DNA from: Tenericutes bacterium HGW-Tenericutes-5
GTDB taxonomy: Bacteria; Bacillota_I; Bacilli_A; Izemoplasmatales; Hujiaoplasmataceae
Direction: 5' to 3'
Assembly: GCA_002839125.1 (NCBI GenBank)
Contig: PGXI01000087.1
Span: forward strand, 1 to 5,762
Length of the DNA: 5,762 nt
Shown here: positions 1 through 5,762 of the stretch, piece after piece
How positions within the stretch are numbered: the stretch's first letter is position 1
How the letters are laid out: every line of letters starts with the position of its first letter
Made by a program: the position numbers and the translations under genes
Notes under the pieces: generated by a model
Told to the model about the DNA's origin: nothing
The model's input: the letters and a program-made list of their open reading frames with translations, nothing else
The model's database searches: none

Positions 1-1156
1 AAATAAAGTTTTTGGCGAATTAGGACGCCTAAAGAGTTATAAGCGAATCAATCCAAATATGATTATAGCTGTTGCTGGATGTATGCCTCAAGAAGAAGCT
101 GTGGTTGAAAGAATCATTAAGAAATATCCACATGTTGATTTAGTATTTGGTACCCATAATATTGATAAGTTGTTGGATTATTTAGATTATGTATTAAAAC
201 ATAAAAAGCCTTTGATTGAAGTCTATTCAAAAGAAGGAGAAATCATTGAGCATTTACCACAGGTAAGAGAAAACCGTTTTAAAGCTTGGGTAAATATCAT
301 GTTTGGTTGCGATGAGTTCTGTACTTACTGTATCGTTCCTTATACAAGAGGTAAAGAAAGATCAAGAAAGAAAGAATACATCATTGAAGAAATCAAAGTT
401 TTAATCAATCAGGGGTATAAAGAAATTACGCTTTTAGGTCAAAATGTGAATTCTTATGGACTTGACTTTTTAGAAGAAAAATATGATTTCGCAGATCTTT
501 TAGAAGATCTAGCTAAACTTCCGATTCCAAGAATAAAGTTTACTACCTCACATCCAAAAGATTTTTCCGTTAAGTTAATTGATGTAATCGCTAAATATGA
601 CAATATTATGCCATTCATTCATTTACCGGTTCAATCGGGTTCAAACAGGATTTTAAAAAGAATGAACCGGAAGTATACTAAAGAACAATATCTTGATTTA
701 GTTTCTGAGATTTATAACCGAATACCGAATATTTCTTTAACAACAGACATTATCGTTGGCTTTCCAGGAGAAACACATGAGGATTATTTAGAAACACTGG
801 ATTTGGTTGAAAAATCGCGTTTTGAGGGTGCTTACACTTTCATCTATTCACCGCGTAAAGGAACCCCAGCGGCTGAATATCCTAATGATATAACCGAACA
901 AGTAGCTAAAGAAAGATTATATCGTTTAAATGATCTTGTTAATGAAGGTTTCTTAAAGGGAAACAAGCGCTTTGAAGGGAAAACGGTTAAAGTCCTAGTG
1001 GAAGGTTATTCAAAAACCAAGGAAACGGTGCTTTCTGGATATACGGAAAACAATAAACTTGTTAATTTTAAGGGTGATGAATCTTTGATTGGTAAAATCA
1101 TCGAAGTTAAAATCAAAAAGGCTAAAACTTGGTCTTTAGATGGTGAATTAGTATAA
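1..1156 (+). CDS. miaB: tRNA-2-methylthio-N6-dimethylallyladenosine synthase MiaB, 5' end outside the window
   Basis: MiaB is a cytoplasmic radical-SAM enzyme that adds a methylthio group to C2 of i6A37 in tRNAs reading UNN codons, giving ms2i6A37. The frame is open from base 2 (NKVFGELGRLK...), upstream of the internal ATG at 59, so 384 residues are visible and the gene is truncated only by the window edge. The visible part has the end of the N-terminal methylthiotransferase domain with its third cluster cysteine (AGCMPQEE, Cys codon 80-82) and the family signature VDLVFGTHNI. The radical-SAM motif CDEFCTYC follows (Cys codons 308, 320 and 329), then PYTRGKERSR, LLGQNVNSYG, LPVQSGSNRIL and TDIIVGFPGET. 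A C-terminal TRAM RNA-binding domain spans roughly 960-1150. The related paralogues MtaB and RimO are less likely, because GTHNI and the MiaB-type radical-SAM segment fit MiaB best. It ends at TAA just before an intrinsic terminator. Confidence 0.96.
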   Translation, partial: NKVFGELGRLKSYKRINPNMIIAVAGCMPQEEAVVERIIKKYPHVDLVFGTHNIDKLLDYLDYVLKHKKPLIEVYSKEGEIIEHLPQVRENRFKAWVNIMFGCDEFCTYCIVPYTRGKERSRKKEYIIEEIKVLINQGYKEITLLGQNVNSYGLDFLEEKYDFADLLEDLAKLPIPRIKFTTSHPKDFSVKLIDVIAKYDNIMPFIHLPVQSGSNRILKRMNRKYTKEQYLDLVSEIYNRIPNISLTTDIIVGFPGETHEDYLETLDLVEKSRFEGAYTFIYSPRKGTPAAEYPNDITEQVAKERLYRLNDLVNEGFLKGNKRFEGKTVKVLVEGYSKTKETVLSGYTENNKLVNFKGDESLIGKIIEVKIKKAKTWSLDGELV

Positions 1157-1162
1157 ATGCTT

Positions 1163-1195
1163 TGAGGTGCAGAGTTTGCACCTCATTAATTTTTT
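1163..1195 (+). terminator. Rho-independent terminator after miaB
   Basis: A perfect 9-bp stem (tgaggtgca at 1163-1171 with tgcacctca at 1177-1185) closes a 5-nt loop, gagtt. It is followed by the T-rich run ttaatttttt. It begins 6 nt after the miaB stop codon, and the stem is GC-rich for this AT-rich background. It should end the miaB transcript and separate it from the downstream unit. Confidence 0.9.
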
Positions 1196-1248
1196 AGAAA
1201 TTATTTCTATAATAATCATAGGAAATCGCTAAATTATAACAAGGTCAC

Positions 1249-1277
1249 TTGAAATTAAAAATAATTTATAGTAAGAT
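1249..1277 (+). promoter_or_regulatory. Candidate sigma-A promoter for the unknown gene-mutS-mutL unit
   Basis: TTGAAA (1249-1254) and TAAGAT (1272-1277) are separated by exactly 17 bp and match the -35 and -10 consensus at 5/6 and 4/6. The start of transcription would fall near 1284, about 25 nt before the ATG. Two other -10-like hexamers lie upstream, a perfect TATAAT at 1208-1213 and TATAAC at 1235-1240, but neither has a recognisable -35 at 16-18 bp. A promoter is expected somewhere in this gap because of the miaB terminator. Which hexamers are used is uncertain in such AT-rich DNA. Confidence 0.35.
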
Positions 1278-1296
1278 ATTATTATCTTATAAAAAA

Positions 1297-1305
1297 AAGG
1301 GTGAT
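1297..1305 (+). promoter_or_regulatory. Ribosome-binding site of the unknown gene
   Basis: AAGGGTGAT resembles the extended Shine-Dalgarno AAGGAGGTGAT. The G run ends 7 nt before ATG 1309 and 4 nt before ATG 1306. The 7-nt spacing favours 1309, giving a protein that begins MSKFKNKEEF. The TTG at 1249 has no such site. Confidence 0.65.
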
Positions 1306-1308
1306 ATG

Positions 1309-2595
1309 ATGAGTAAATTTAAAAATAAGGAAGAATTTTTTGATTTCTCAAAACTGCTACTAGTTATTCCACTCGACGATTTAATTAAATTGATGAATAA
1401 ATATGAAATCAAGTTACCACTATATGTTCATCGTTTTCTACTTAAGGAAACAATTAGACCAGAAGTATTTGAGCCGAAACGATATAACACCTATACTGAC
1501 GAACTTAGATTTCGTCTGAGAGGTTATGATAATTTTTCAATCTTCTTATTAGAAAAGATGATTGGTGAGTACAACCTTGATTTCAGTTTATCGCGATATA
1601 AAGAAATGATGCTAAACCTTATTTTTGTTAATAAGGAAGCTCTTGTGATTAGAGATAAGTTTTTTGATGAGTTAGAACAGCTTAAACATAACTATACCGT
1701 TGATTTAGAAGTTATGAGATATAACGAATTCTATGATCATGTTCAAAGAATGTTCTATGAACAAGCTGGCTTTTTAGATGGAATCAATATCAATGACTGG
1801 GATGATGATTTATTAACCAGTTATACTTTAGGAGATTTAAAGGCATTAGGCGCTAAGTATGACGTTAAGATTCCAAGAAGAATAAATAAGGGTAAATTGA
1901 TCGAGATTTTAGTCGCTAAATTTAAGTTAAGCGCTGATGAAACTGAACTTTTGGAAATGAAGAGCGTTTTAGAACTTGAAATCTATGCTAAAGAAAAAGG
2001 CTTTAAAATCTCAATTGATCTTAAAAAAACTGATATGATTGAATATATGAAATTTGCTTTAGGAATGTACAATACTTTCCCTAAAGATGATTTCTTTGAT
2101 TACCATGTTCCGGTATTTTCTGACGCTGAAGCTGTCGAAGGCGATTTAGTTGAAGAAGAGGTTGAAGAAGTTTATATTCCTGAAGAAATTCATGATGAAG
2201 TTGAAGAAGAGGCAATTCCTGAACCAGTTAAAGTTCCGGAAGAAGTTGAAGAGGAAGTATTAGAAGAACCGGTATTTGAAGAAAGTTTTGCAGAGGAATT
2301 TGAAGAAGAAAAATCACAGTATATTGAAGAACCTATGGATGAAGCAACTCCTGTAAAAGAAGTTCATGATATTGAAATTCCTAGTGACTTACCGGCAGAA
2401 CCTTCATTAGCTGATTCTAATCTTTTATCAGCTGAAGAAAAAGAATTGTTAGATGAAAAAATTAATTTGATAATCAAAAAATACTATAAGAAGAGACGCA
2501 CAAGAAGAATTATTCTTACCATAGTTTTAGTTGTAGTTCTAGCAGTGGGTGCGTGGGCAGCCTATACTTATTTATGGCCATTGATAAATAACTAA
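1309..2595 (+). CDS. Uncharacterised tail-anchored membrane protein with SAP/HeH-like repeats and an acidic linker
   Basis: I do not recognise this 428-residue protein as a named family. The N-terminal half (about 1-250) is predicted helical and contains four similar segments starting near residues 22, 78, 174 and 220. Their pattern is L-x2-L-x6-Y-x-(I/L/V)-x-(I/L/F), then about nine residues, then a hydrophobic helix. The last two align without gaps over 28 residues (VKIPRRINKGKLIE against FKISIDLKKTDMIE) and resemble SAP, HeH or Rho-N type helix-loop-helix nucleic-acid-binding folds. Residues about 273-345 form a Glu/Val/Pro-rich acidic linker. A charged helix with KKYYKKRRTRR (390-400) precedes one transmembrane segment (about 401-421, ILTIVLVVVLAVGAWAAYTY) and a seven-residue tail. 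With no signal peptide and a basic flank on the N-side, the bulk should be cytoplasmic. ATG 1306 is an alternative start one codon upstream. mutS follows after 39 bp, so co-transcription is likely. The domain assignment is by eye, and the function is unknown. Confidence 0.88.
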   Translation: MSKFKNKEEFFDFSKLLLVIPLDDLIKLMNKYEIKLPLYVHRFLLKETIRPEVFEPKRYNTYTDELRFRLRGYDNFSIFLLEKMIGEYNLDFSLSRYKEMMLNLIFVNKEALVIRDKFFDELEQLKHNYTVDLEVMRYNEFYDHVQRMFYEQAGFLDGININDWDDDLLTSYTLGDLKALGAKYDVKIPRRINKGKLIEILVAKFKLSADETELLEMKSVLELEIYAKEKGFKISIDLKKTDMIEYMKFALGMYNTFPKDDFFDYHVPVFSDAEAVEGDLVEEEVEEVYIPEEIHDEVEEEAIPEPVKVPEEVEEEVLEEPVFEESFAEEFEEEKSQYIEEPMDEATPVKEVHDIEIPSDLPAEPSLADSNLLSAEEKELLDEKINLIIKKYYKKRRTRRIILTIVLVVVLAVGAWAAYTYLWPLINN

Positions 2596-2618
2596 GGTTT
2601 GTAGGTAGCCCCCTTAAT

Positions 2619-2624
2619 AAGGAG
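2619..2624 (+). promoter_or_regulatory. Ribosome-binding site that fixes the TTG start of mutS
   Basis: AAGGAG lies 10 nt upstream of TTG 2635, slightly farther than usual. No comparable site precedes the next in-frame ATGs at 2668 and 2671. Those would begin at residues 12-13 and remove the conserved YTP of the YTPMMQQYLEIK segment, so TTG is the supported start. Another TTG at 2628 is out of frame. Confidence 0.75.
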
Positions 2625-2634
2625 AGTTTGAAAC

Positions 2635-5226
2635 TTGAAGCCTTTAGAAATATCGAATTACACGCCAATGATGCAACAATATTTAGAGATAAAAAAAGAC
2701 TATAGTGACTATATAGTCTTTTTTAGACTTGGAGACTTCTATGAAATGTTCTTCCAAGACGCTATTGTGGCTTCTAAGGAACTTGAAATAGTTTTGACCG
2801 GTAGAGATGCCGGAACCGAAGAAAGAGTGCCGATGTGCGGAGTTCCTTATCATGCGGTTGATTTATATTTAGAAAAACTAGTCGAAAAACGTTATAAAAT
2901 TGCGATTGTCGAACAGACTGAAGATCCAGCTAGCGCTAAAGGAATTGTTAGACGCGAAGTTGTTAAACTGATTACACCAGGAACGATTGTTGCTGATAGC
3001 GCCTTATCGAGAAAAGATAATAATTATATTACTGCAATTTACGAAAGTCCAGATATCTATATTTTGGCTTATTCCGACCTTTCGACTGGAGAACTATATC
3101 TAGAGAAGTTACCGCTAGATAATAACATCTTAATCAGTGAGATTTTAAATTTAAAGTGTAAAGAAGTTGTTATTCCAAGCAATTTTAAGAATAAGTTTTT
3201 AAGAAATAGTCTAAAGAATCAAGATTTAACTATTTCCATAAGCGATGATTTTAATTTGAAGAAATATTATAAGTCATTGGTTAATGAGATTTATGACAAG
3301 CATTTGTTAAACGCTTTTGCTTTATTGATTAATTATTTAGAGTTAACTCAAAAACAAGAACTTCTGCATTTACAAAAAGCAAGTGTTTTTGAAGCAAGTA
3401 GTTACTTAAGAATCGATAATAATTCAAAACGAAATTTGGAGTTGACGGAAACATTTACTTCAAAATCTAGTACTAATACTTTGTTTTGGTTATTGGATAA
3501 ATGTTCAACCGCTATGGGATCAAGATATCTTAAGTCATCAATTTTAAGACCATTGATTGAAAAAGACAAGTTAGAAGAACGTTACTTGCTTATAGAAGCT
3601 TTTAATAATGACTTTATCGTTAGACAAGAGTTGATTGATAACTTAAAGAAAGTATATGACCTAGAAAGAATTGTTGGTAGAGTTTCATTTGGTAGTGCTA
3701 ATGCTAAAGATTTAATCAATCTTAAACGTTCACTTGAATGTATGCCTAAGGTTGGTTCATTACTGAAAAAATTAGATAGTGATTTAGCGAAAAGATTAGC
3801 TAATGAATTACCGGATTTTTCAAGTTTAACCAATGAAATTGATTTGGCAATTGTCGATAATCCGCCACTTTCCATCAAAGAAGGCAGTTTCATTAAAGTA
3901 GGTTATTCCAAAGAACTTGATGAGATTAGAGATATTAAAGCAAACGCCAAGATTTGGCTTGAAAAGTTTGTTGAAAGAGAAAAAGAACGAACAGGTCTTA
4001 ATAAGTTAAAGGTTGGCTATAACCGCGTTTTTGGTTATTATATCGAAGTTACTAAATCCCAGATGGATTTGGTGAAGGATGAGTTTGGTTACGAGAGAAA
4101 ACAGACGCTTTCGAATGCGGAAAGATTTATAACGAAAGAATTAAAAGAAAAAGAAGCAATTATTTTAGGTTCTACCGATACAATTCAAGAAATGGAATAT
4201 GAACTTTTTATCACTCTAAGAGACAAGGTTAAAGAAAGAACCTTAGATTTACAAAGTTGTGCTAAGATTATTGCCCTAATTGACATGATCATTAGTTTCA
4301 GCGTTGTTTCAATGAATAAAAGGTTTATTAAACCCGAGTTAATCGAAGGTAAAGTTATTGATATTAGAAATGGTCGTCATCCAGTTGTAGAAGAATTATT
4401 AGATGAGGTGTTTGTCGAAAACTCTTTATTCATGGATGAAAGTAATAATATTTTACTGATAACAGGACCGAATATGAGTGGTAAGTCTACTTTTATGCGC
4501 CAATTAGCAATGATTATTATCATGGCTCAAATTGGTTGTTTTGTTCCAGCTGAAAGTGCACGTATGCCAATCTTTGATCAGATATTCACAAGGATAGGCG
4601 CAAGTGATGATTTACAATCGGGAAAATCCACCTTTATGGTTGAAATGCTTGAAGTAAATTACGCCCTAAATAACGCGACTGAGAAATCATTGATTTTATT
4701 TGATGAGATTGGTAGAGGTACAGCTACTTATGACGGTATGGCTTTAGCTCAAGCGATAATTGAGTATTGTCATTACAAAATCAATTGTAAGATCTTGTTT
4801 TCAACGCATTATCATGAACTGACTTATTTAGAAGATAGCCTAAAAGGTTTAAAGAATGTTCATGTTAAAGCTAAGGAAGAAAAAGGTAATATTGTATTTT
4901 TACATAAGGTAGTTGAAGGACCAACAGATAAGAGTTATGGTATTCATGTCGCAAAGCTTGCTAAATTGCCGAAGAATATCTTAGCTAGAAGTGCAGAAAT
5001 CTTAGAAGAATTAGAGAAGAACCATGGTAAAAATATTATCAAACCACAAACAGTAGATTTGTTTAATTATATGGAATCTTTAGCAGTTGAAGAAAAAGAA
5101 GATGAGACTTATTTAGGACTAATTGAACAAATTAAGGAAATAAATGTAATGGAGTTAACACCAATAAGTGCACTTAACGTTCTCAACGATATCGTTGAGG
5201 AAGTTAAAAAGCATAAAAAAAAGTAA
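2635..5226 (+). CDS. mutS: DNA mismatch repair protein MutS
   Basis: MutS recognises base mismatches and small insertion/deletion loops as a sliding-clamp dimer and recruits MutL. At 863 residues it is full length. Domain I carries YTPMMQQYLEIK (9-20) and the mismatch-wedging Phe-x-Glu in GDFYEMF (F35, E37). Connector, lever and clamp domains follow, with the core motif GYNRVFGYYIEV at 461-472. The ABC-type ATPase domain has Walker A GPNMSGKST (611-619), the signature region FTRIGASDDLQSGKSTF beginning at F651, Walker B LILFDEIGRGT with D690 and E691, and the switch histidine in STHYHEL (H725). QTVDLF at 805-810 sits where the beta-clamp-binding motif of MutS is expected. The C-terminal helix-turn-helix dimerisation segment (LTPISALNVLNDIVEEV) is present, so this is MutS1, not the C-terminally different MutS2. 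The start is TTG. All catalytic residues are intact. It is 39 bp after the unknown gene and 10 bp before mutL, consistent with an operon. Confidence 0.98.
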   Translation: MKPLEISNYTPMMQQYLEIKKDYSDYIVFFRLGDFYEMFFQDAIVASKELEIVLTGRDAGTEERVPMCGVPYHAVDLYLEKLVEKRYKIAIVEQTEDPASAKGIVRREVVKLITPGTIVADSALSRKDNNYITAIYESPDIYILAYSDLSTGELYLEKLPLDNNILISEILNLKCKEVVIPSNFKNKFLRNSLKNQDLTISISDDFNLKKYYKSLVNEIYDKHLLNAFALLINYLELTQKQELLHLQKASVFEASSYLRIDNNSKRNLELTETFTSKSSTNTLFWLLDKCSTAMGSRYLKSSILRPLIEKDKLEERYLLIEAFNNDFIVRQELIDNLKKVYDLERIVGRVSFGSANAKDLINLKRSLECMPKVGSLLKKLDSDLAKRLANELPDFSSLTNEIDLAIVDNPPLSIKEGSFIKVGYSKELDEIRDIKANAKIWLEKFVEREKERTGLNKLKVGYNRVFGYYIEVTKSQMDLVKDEFGYERKQTLSNAERFITKELKEKEAIILGSTDTIQEMEYELFITLRDKVKERTLDLQSCAKIIALIDMIISFSVVSMNKRFIKPELIEGKVIDIRNGRHPVVEELLDEVFVENSLFMDESNNILLITGPNMSGKSTFMRQLAMIIIMAQIGCFVPAESARMPIFDQIFTRIGASDDLQSGKSTFMVEMLEVNYALNNATEKSLILFDEIGRGTATYDGMALAQAIIEYCHYKINCKILFSTHYHELTYLEDSLKGLKNVHVKAKEEKGNIVFLHKVVEGPTDKSYGIHVAKLAKLPKNILARSAEILEELEKNHGKNIIKPQTVDLFNYMESLAVEEKEDETYLGLIEQIKEINVMELTPISALNVLNDIVEEVKKHKKK
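2692..2724 (+). promoter_or_regulatory. Perfect 13-bp hairpin with T6 end inside the 5' coding region of mutS
   Basis: aaaaaagactata (2692-2704) pairs perfectly with tatagtctttttt (2712-2724) around the 7-nt loop gtgacta. The structure covers codons 20-30 of mutS, 57 nt after the start codon. In RNA it would be a U-ending stem-loop, formally like a weak AU-rich intrinsic terminator or attenuator. It could equally be a translational pause element or a chance structure. The structure is directly visible; any regulatory role is inference. Confidence 0.4.
5174..5207 (+). repeat. 34-bp near-perfect palindrome in the last codons of mutS
   Basis: The core ctcaacgatatcgttgag (5182-5199) is an 18-bp perfect palindrome covering MutS codons 850-855. 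It extends through one G-T wobble, one A-T pair and one mismatch into a further 5 bp, ttaac (5174-5178) with gttaa (5203-5207). In mRNA it would fold into a stable hairpin ending 17 nt before the mutL Shine-Dalgarno site. No T run follows, so it is not a standard terminator. Confidence 0.6.
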
Positions 5227-5230
5227 GGTG
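5225..5230 (+). promoter_or_regulatory. Ribosome-binding site of mutL overlapping the mutS stop codon
   Basis: AAGGTG begins inside the mutS TAA stop (5224-5226) and lies 6 nt before ATG 5237. The overlap fits translational coupling, with ribosomes ending mutS placed to start mutL. Confidence 0.75.
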
Positions 5231-5236
5231 TAAAGA

Positions 5237-5762
5237 ATGGGCATTATTAAAAGATTAGATCCAGGAATCGCAAATAAAATTGCGGCTGGAGAAGTTGTTG
5301 AGAAGTTAGCTAACGTTGTTAAAGAGTTAGTTGAAAATTCGATTGATGCGGAAAGCACTAAGATTGACATCGATCTTTTTGATAGTGGGATGAAATCAAT
5401 CAGAGTAACTGATAATGGTTTTGGTATGGATGAAGAAGATGCAGTTTTAGCTTTTGAAAGACATGCGACTTCAAAGATAAAGTCGGTTAATGATTTGTTT
5501 AGAATCCAATCACTTGGTTTTAGAGGAGAAGCTTTACCGTCTATCGCAGCTATTTCTCGTGTTGAACTATCTACTTCAAACGGTAGAGACGGCATTAAGA
5601 TAGTATATGAAGACGGAAAAATGCTTGAAAAAACCCAAACTTCAATGAATCAAGGGACAATGATTGAGGTTAGTAAATTATTCTATTCAACACCTGCTAG
5701 ATTTAAGTATTTAAAATCACCGCAGTATGAACTAGCTAATATTGTTTCGATGGTTAACGGTT
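5237..5762 (+). CDS. mutL: DNA mismatch repair protein MutL, 3' end outside the window
   Basis: MutL is the GHKL-family ATPase that links MutS mismatch recognition to strand incision and excision. The first 175 residues are visible, all within the N-terminal ATPase domain. The start reads MGIIKRLDPGIANKIAAGEVVE. Motif I is KELVENSIDA with the catalytic Glu E30 and Mg-binding N34. Motif II is VTDNGFGM with ATP-contacting D59. The following segments are FERHATSKI (73-81), motif III LGFRGEALPSIA (93-104) and the GT-containing NQGTMIEV followed by LFYSTPARFKYLK. All expected catalytic residues are present. One oddity is EKLAN at 22-26, where the family nearly always has ERPAS or ERPAN. The endonuclease motif of the C-terminal domain, if present, lies beyond the window. 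The gene starts 10 bp after mutS and is almost certainly co-transcribed with it. Confidence 0.97.
   Translation, partial: MGIIKRLDPGIANKIAAGEVVEKLANVVKELVENSIDAESTKIDIDLFDSGMKSIRVTDNGFGMDEEDAVLAFERHATSKIKSVNDLFRIQSLGFRGEALPSIAAISRVELSTSNGRDGIKIVYEDGKMLEKTQTSMNQGTMIEVSKLFYSTPARFKYLKSPQYELANIVSMVNG

Noticed and set aside
493..510. Hairpin agatctt-ttag-aagatct inside miaB
   Set aside because: It is only 7 bp, with no T run, and is explained by the repeated Asp-Leu codons of DLLEDL. Chance is sufficient.
626..670. Inverted repeat ccggttca/tgaaccgg with a GGGTTCAAAC stretch resembling a tRNA T-arm
   Set aside because: It encodes the conserved MiaB segment LPVQSGSNRILKRMNR. There is no acceptor stem, D-arm or anticodon arm around it, so it is not a tRNA.
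1249..1308. 20-codon N-terminal extension of the unknown gene from TTG 1249
   Set aside because: No ribosome-binding site precedes TTG 1249, whereas AAGGGTGAT sits right before ATG 1306/1309. The extension overlaps the best promoter candidate and is low-complexity Lys/Ile/Leu.
2612..2622. cctta-a-taagg dyad overlapping the mutS Shine-Dalgarno
   Set aside because: The 1-nt centre cannot form an RNA hairpin as drawn, and 5-bp dyads are common. It is not strong enough to call a control element.
3582..3893. Minus-strand open frame of 103 codons
   Set aside because: It lies entirely within mutS, whose protein is conserved across this stretch. The translation has no recognisable motifs and it has no Shine-Dalgarno site of its own, so it is an antisense shadow.
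5215..5222. A8 run at the end of mutS as a possible frameshift site
   Set aside because: It encodes the terminal Lys codons directly before TAA. A slip would change only the last residues, and the frame is intact.
5155..5595. Minus-strand open frame of 146 codons
   Set aside because: It spans the mutS-mutL junction opposite two well-supported genes and runs antisense to conserved MutL motifs. There is no evidence of independent coding.

Overview
The window is AT-rich bacterial chromosomal DNA, with all four genes on the plus strand. From left to right it holds the 3' part of miaB (tRNA methylthiotransferase), an unrecognised gene for a predicted tail-anchored membrane protein, a complete mutS, and the 5' third of mutL. 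The three stops visible are all TAA, tryptophan is encoded by TGG, and no UGA is read through, so this is the standard bacterial code. Low GC, Bacillus-like Shine-Dalgarno sites and the order miaB ... mutS-mutL point to the low-GC Bacillota/Mycoplasmatota. Mismatch repair genes argue against true mycoplasmas, which generally lack MutS and MutL. An Acholeplasma/Izemoplasma-type mollicute or another AT-rich member of the Bacilli is a reasonable inference, but the sequence does not prove it.

Layout: miaB (1-1156) runs in from the left and ends at a clear intrinsic terminator (1163-1195). A 152-bp gap follows, carrying candidate promoter elements and short inverted repeats. The unknown gene (1309-2595) starts a second transcription unit. 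It is followed after 39 bp by mutS (2635-5226, TTG start) and after a further 10 bp by mutL (5237 onward, cut by the window edge). The last three genes look like one operon.

Function: MutS finds mismatches and small loops in newly replicated DNA, and MutL couples that recognition to strand processing. MiaB modifies the base next to the anticodon in tRNAs reading UNN codons. It is a neighbour of mutSL in Bacillus subtilis too (there miaB-ymcA-cotE-mutS-mutL), so the association is an old genomic one rather than a shared pathway. The unknown protein occupies the ymcA/cotE position. It has apparent SAP/HeH-like helical repeats, a long acidic linker and one C-terminal transmembrane helix, so it could tether nucleic acid or a protein partner to the membrane.

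Points deserving a second look: the unknown protein and its four-fold internal repeat; a perfect 13-bp hairpin ending in six T inside the first 30 codons of mutS; a 34-bp near-perfect palindrome in the last codons of mutS, just before the mutL ribosome-binding site; and a Pro-to-Leu change in the highly conserved N-terminal motif of MutL.
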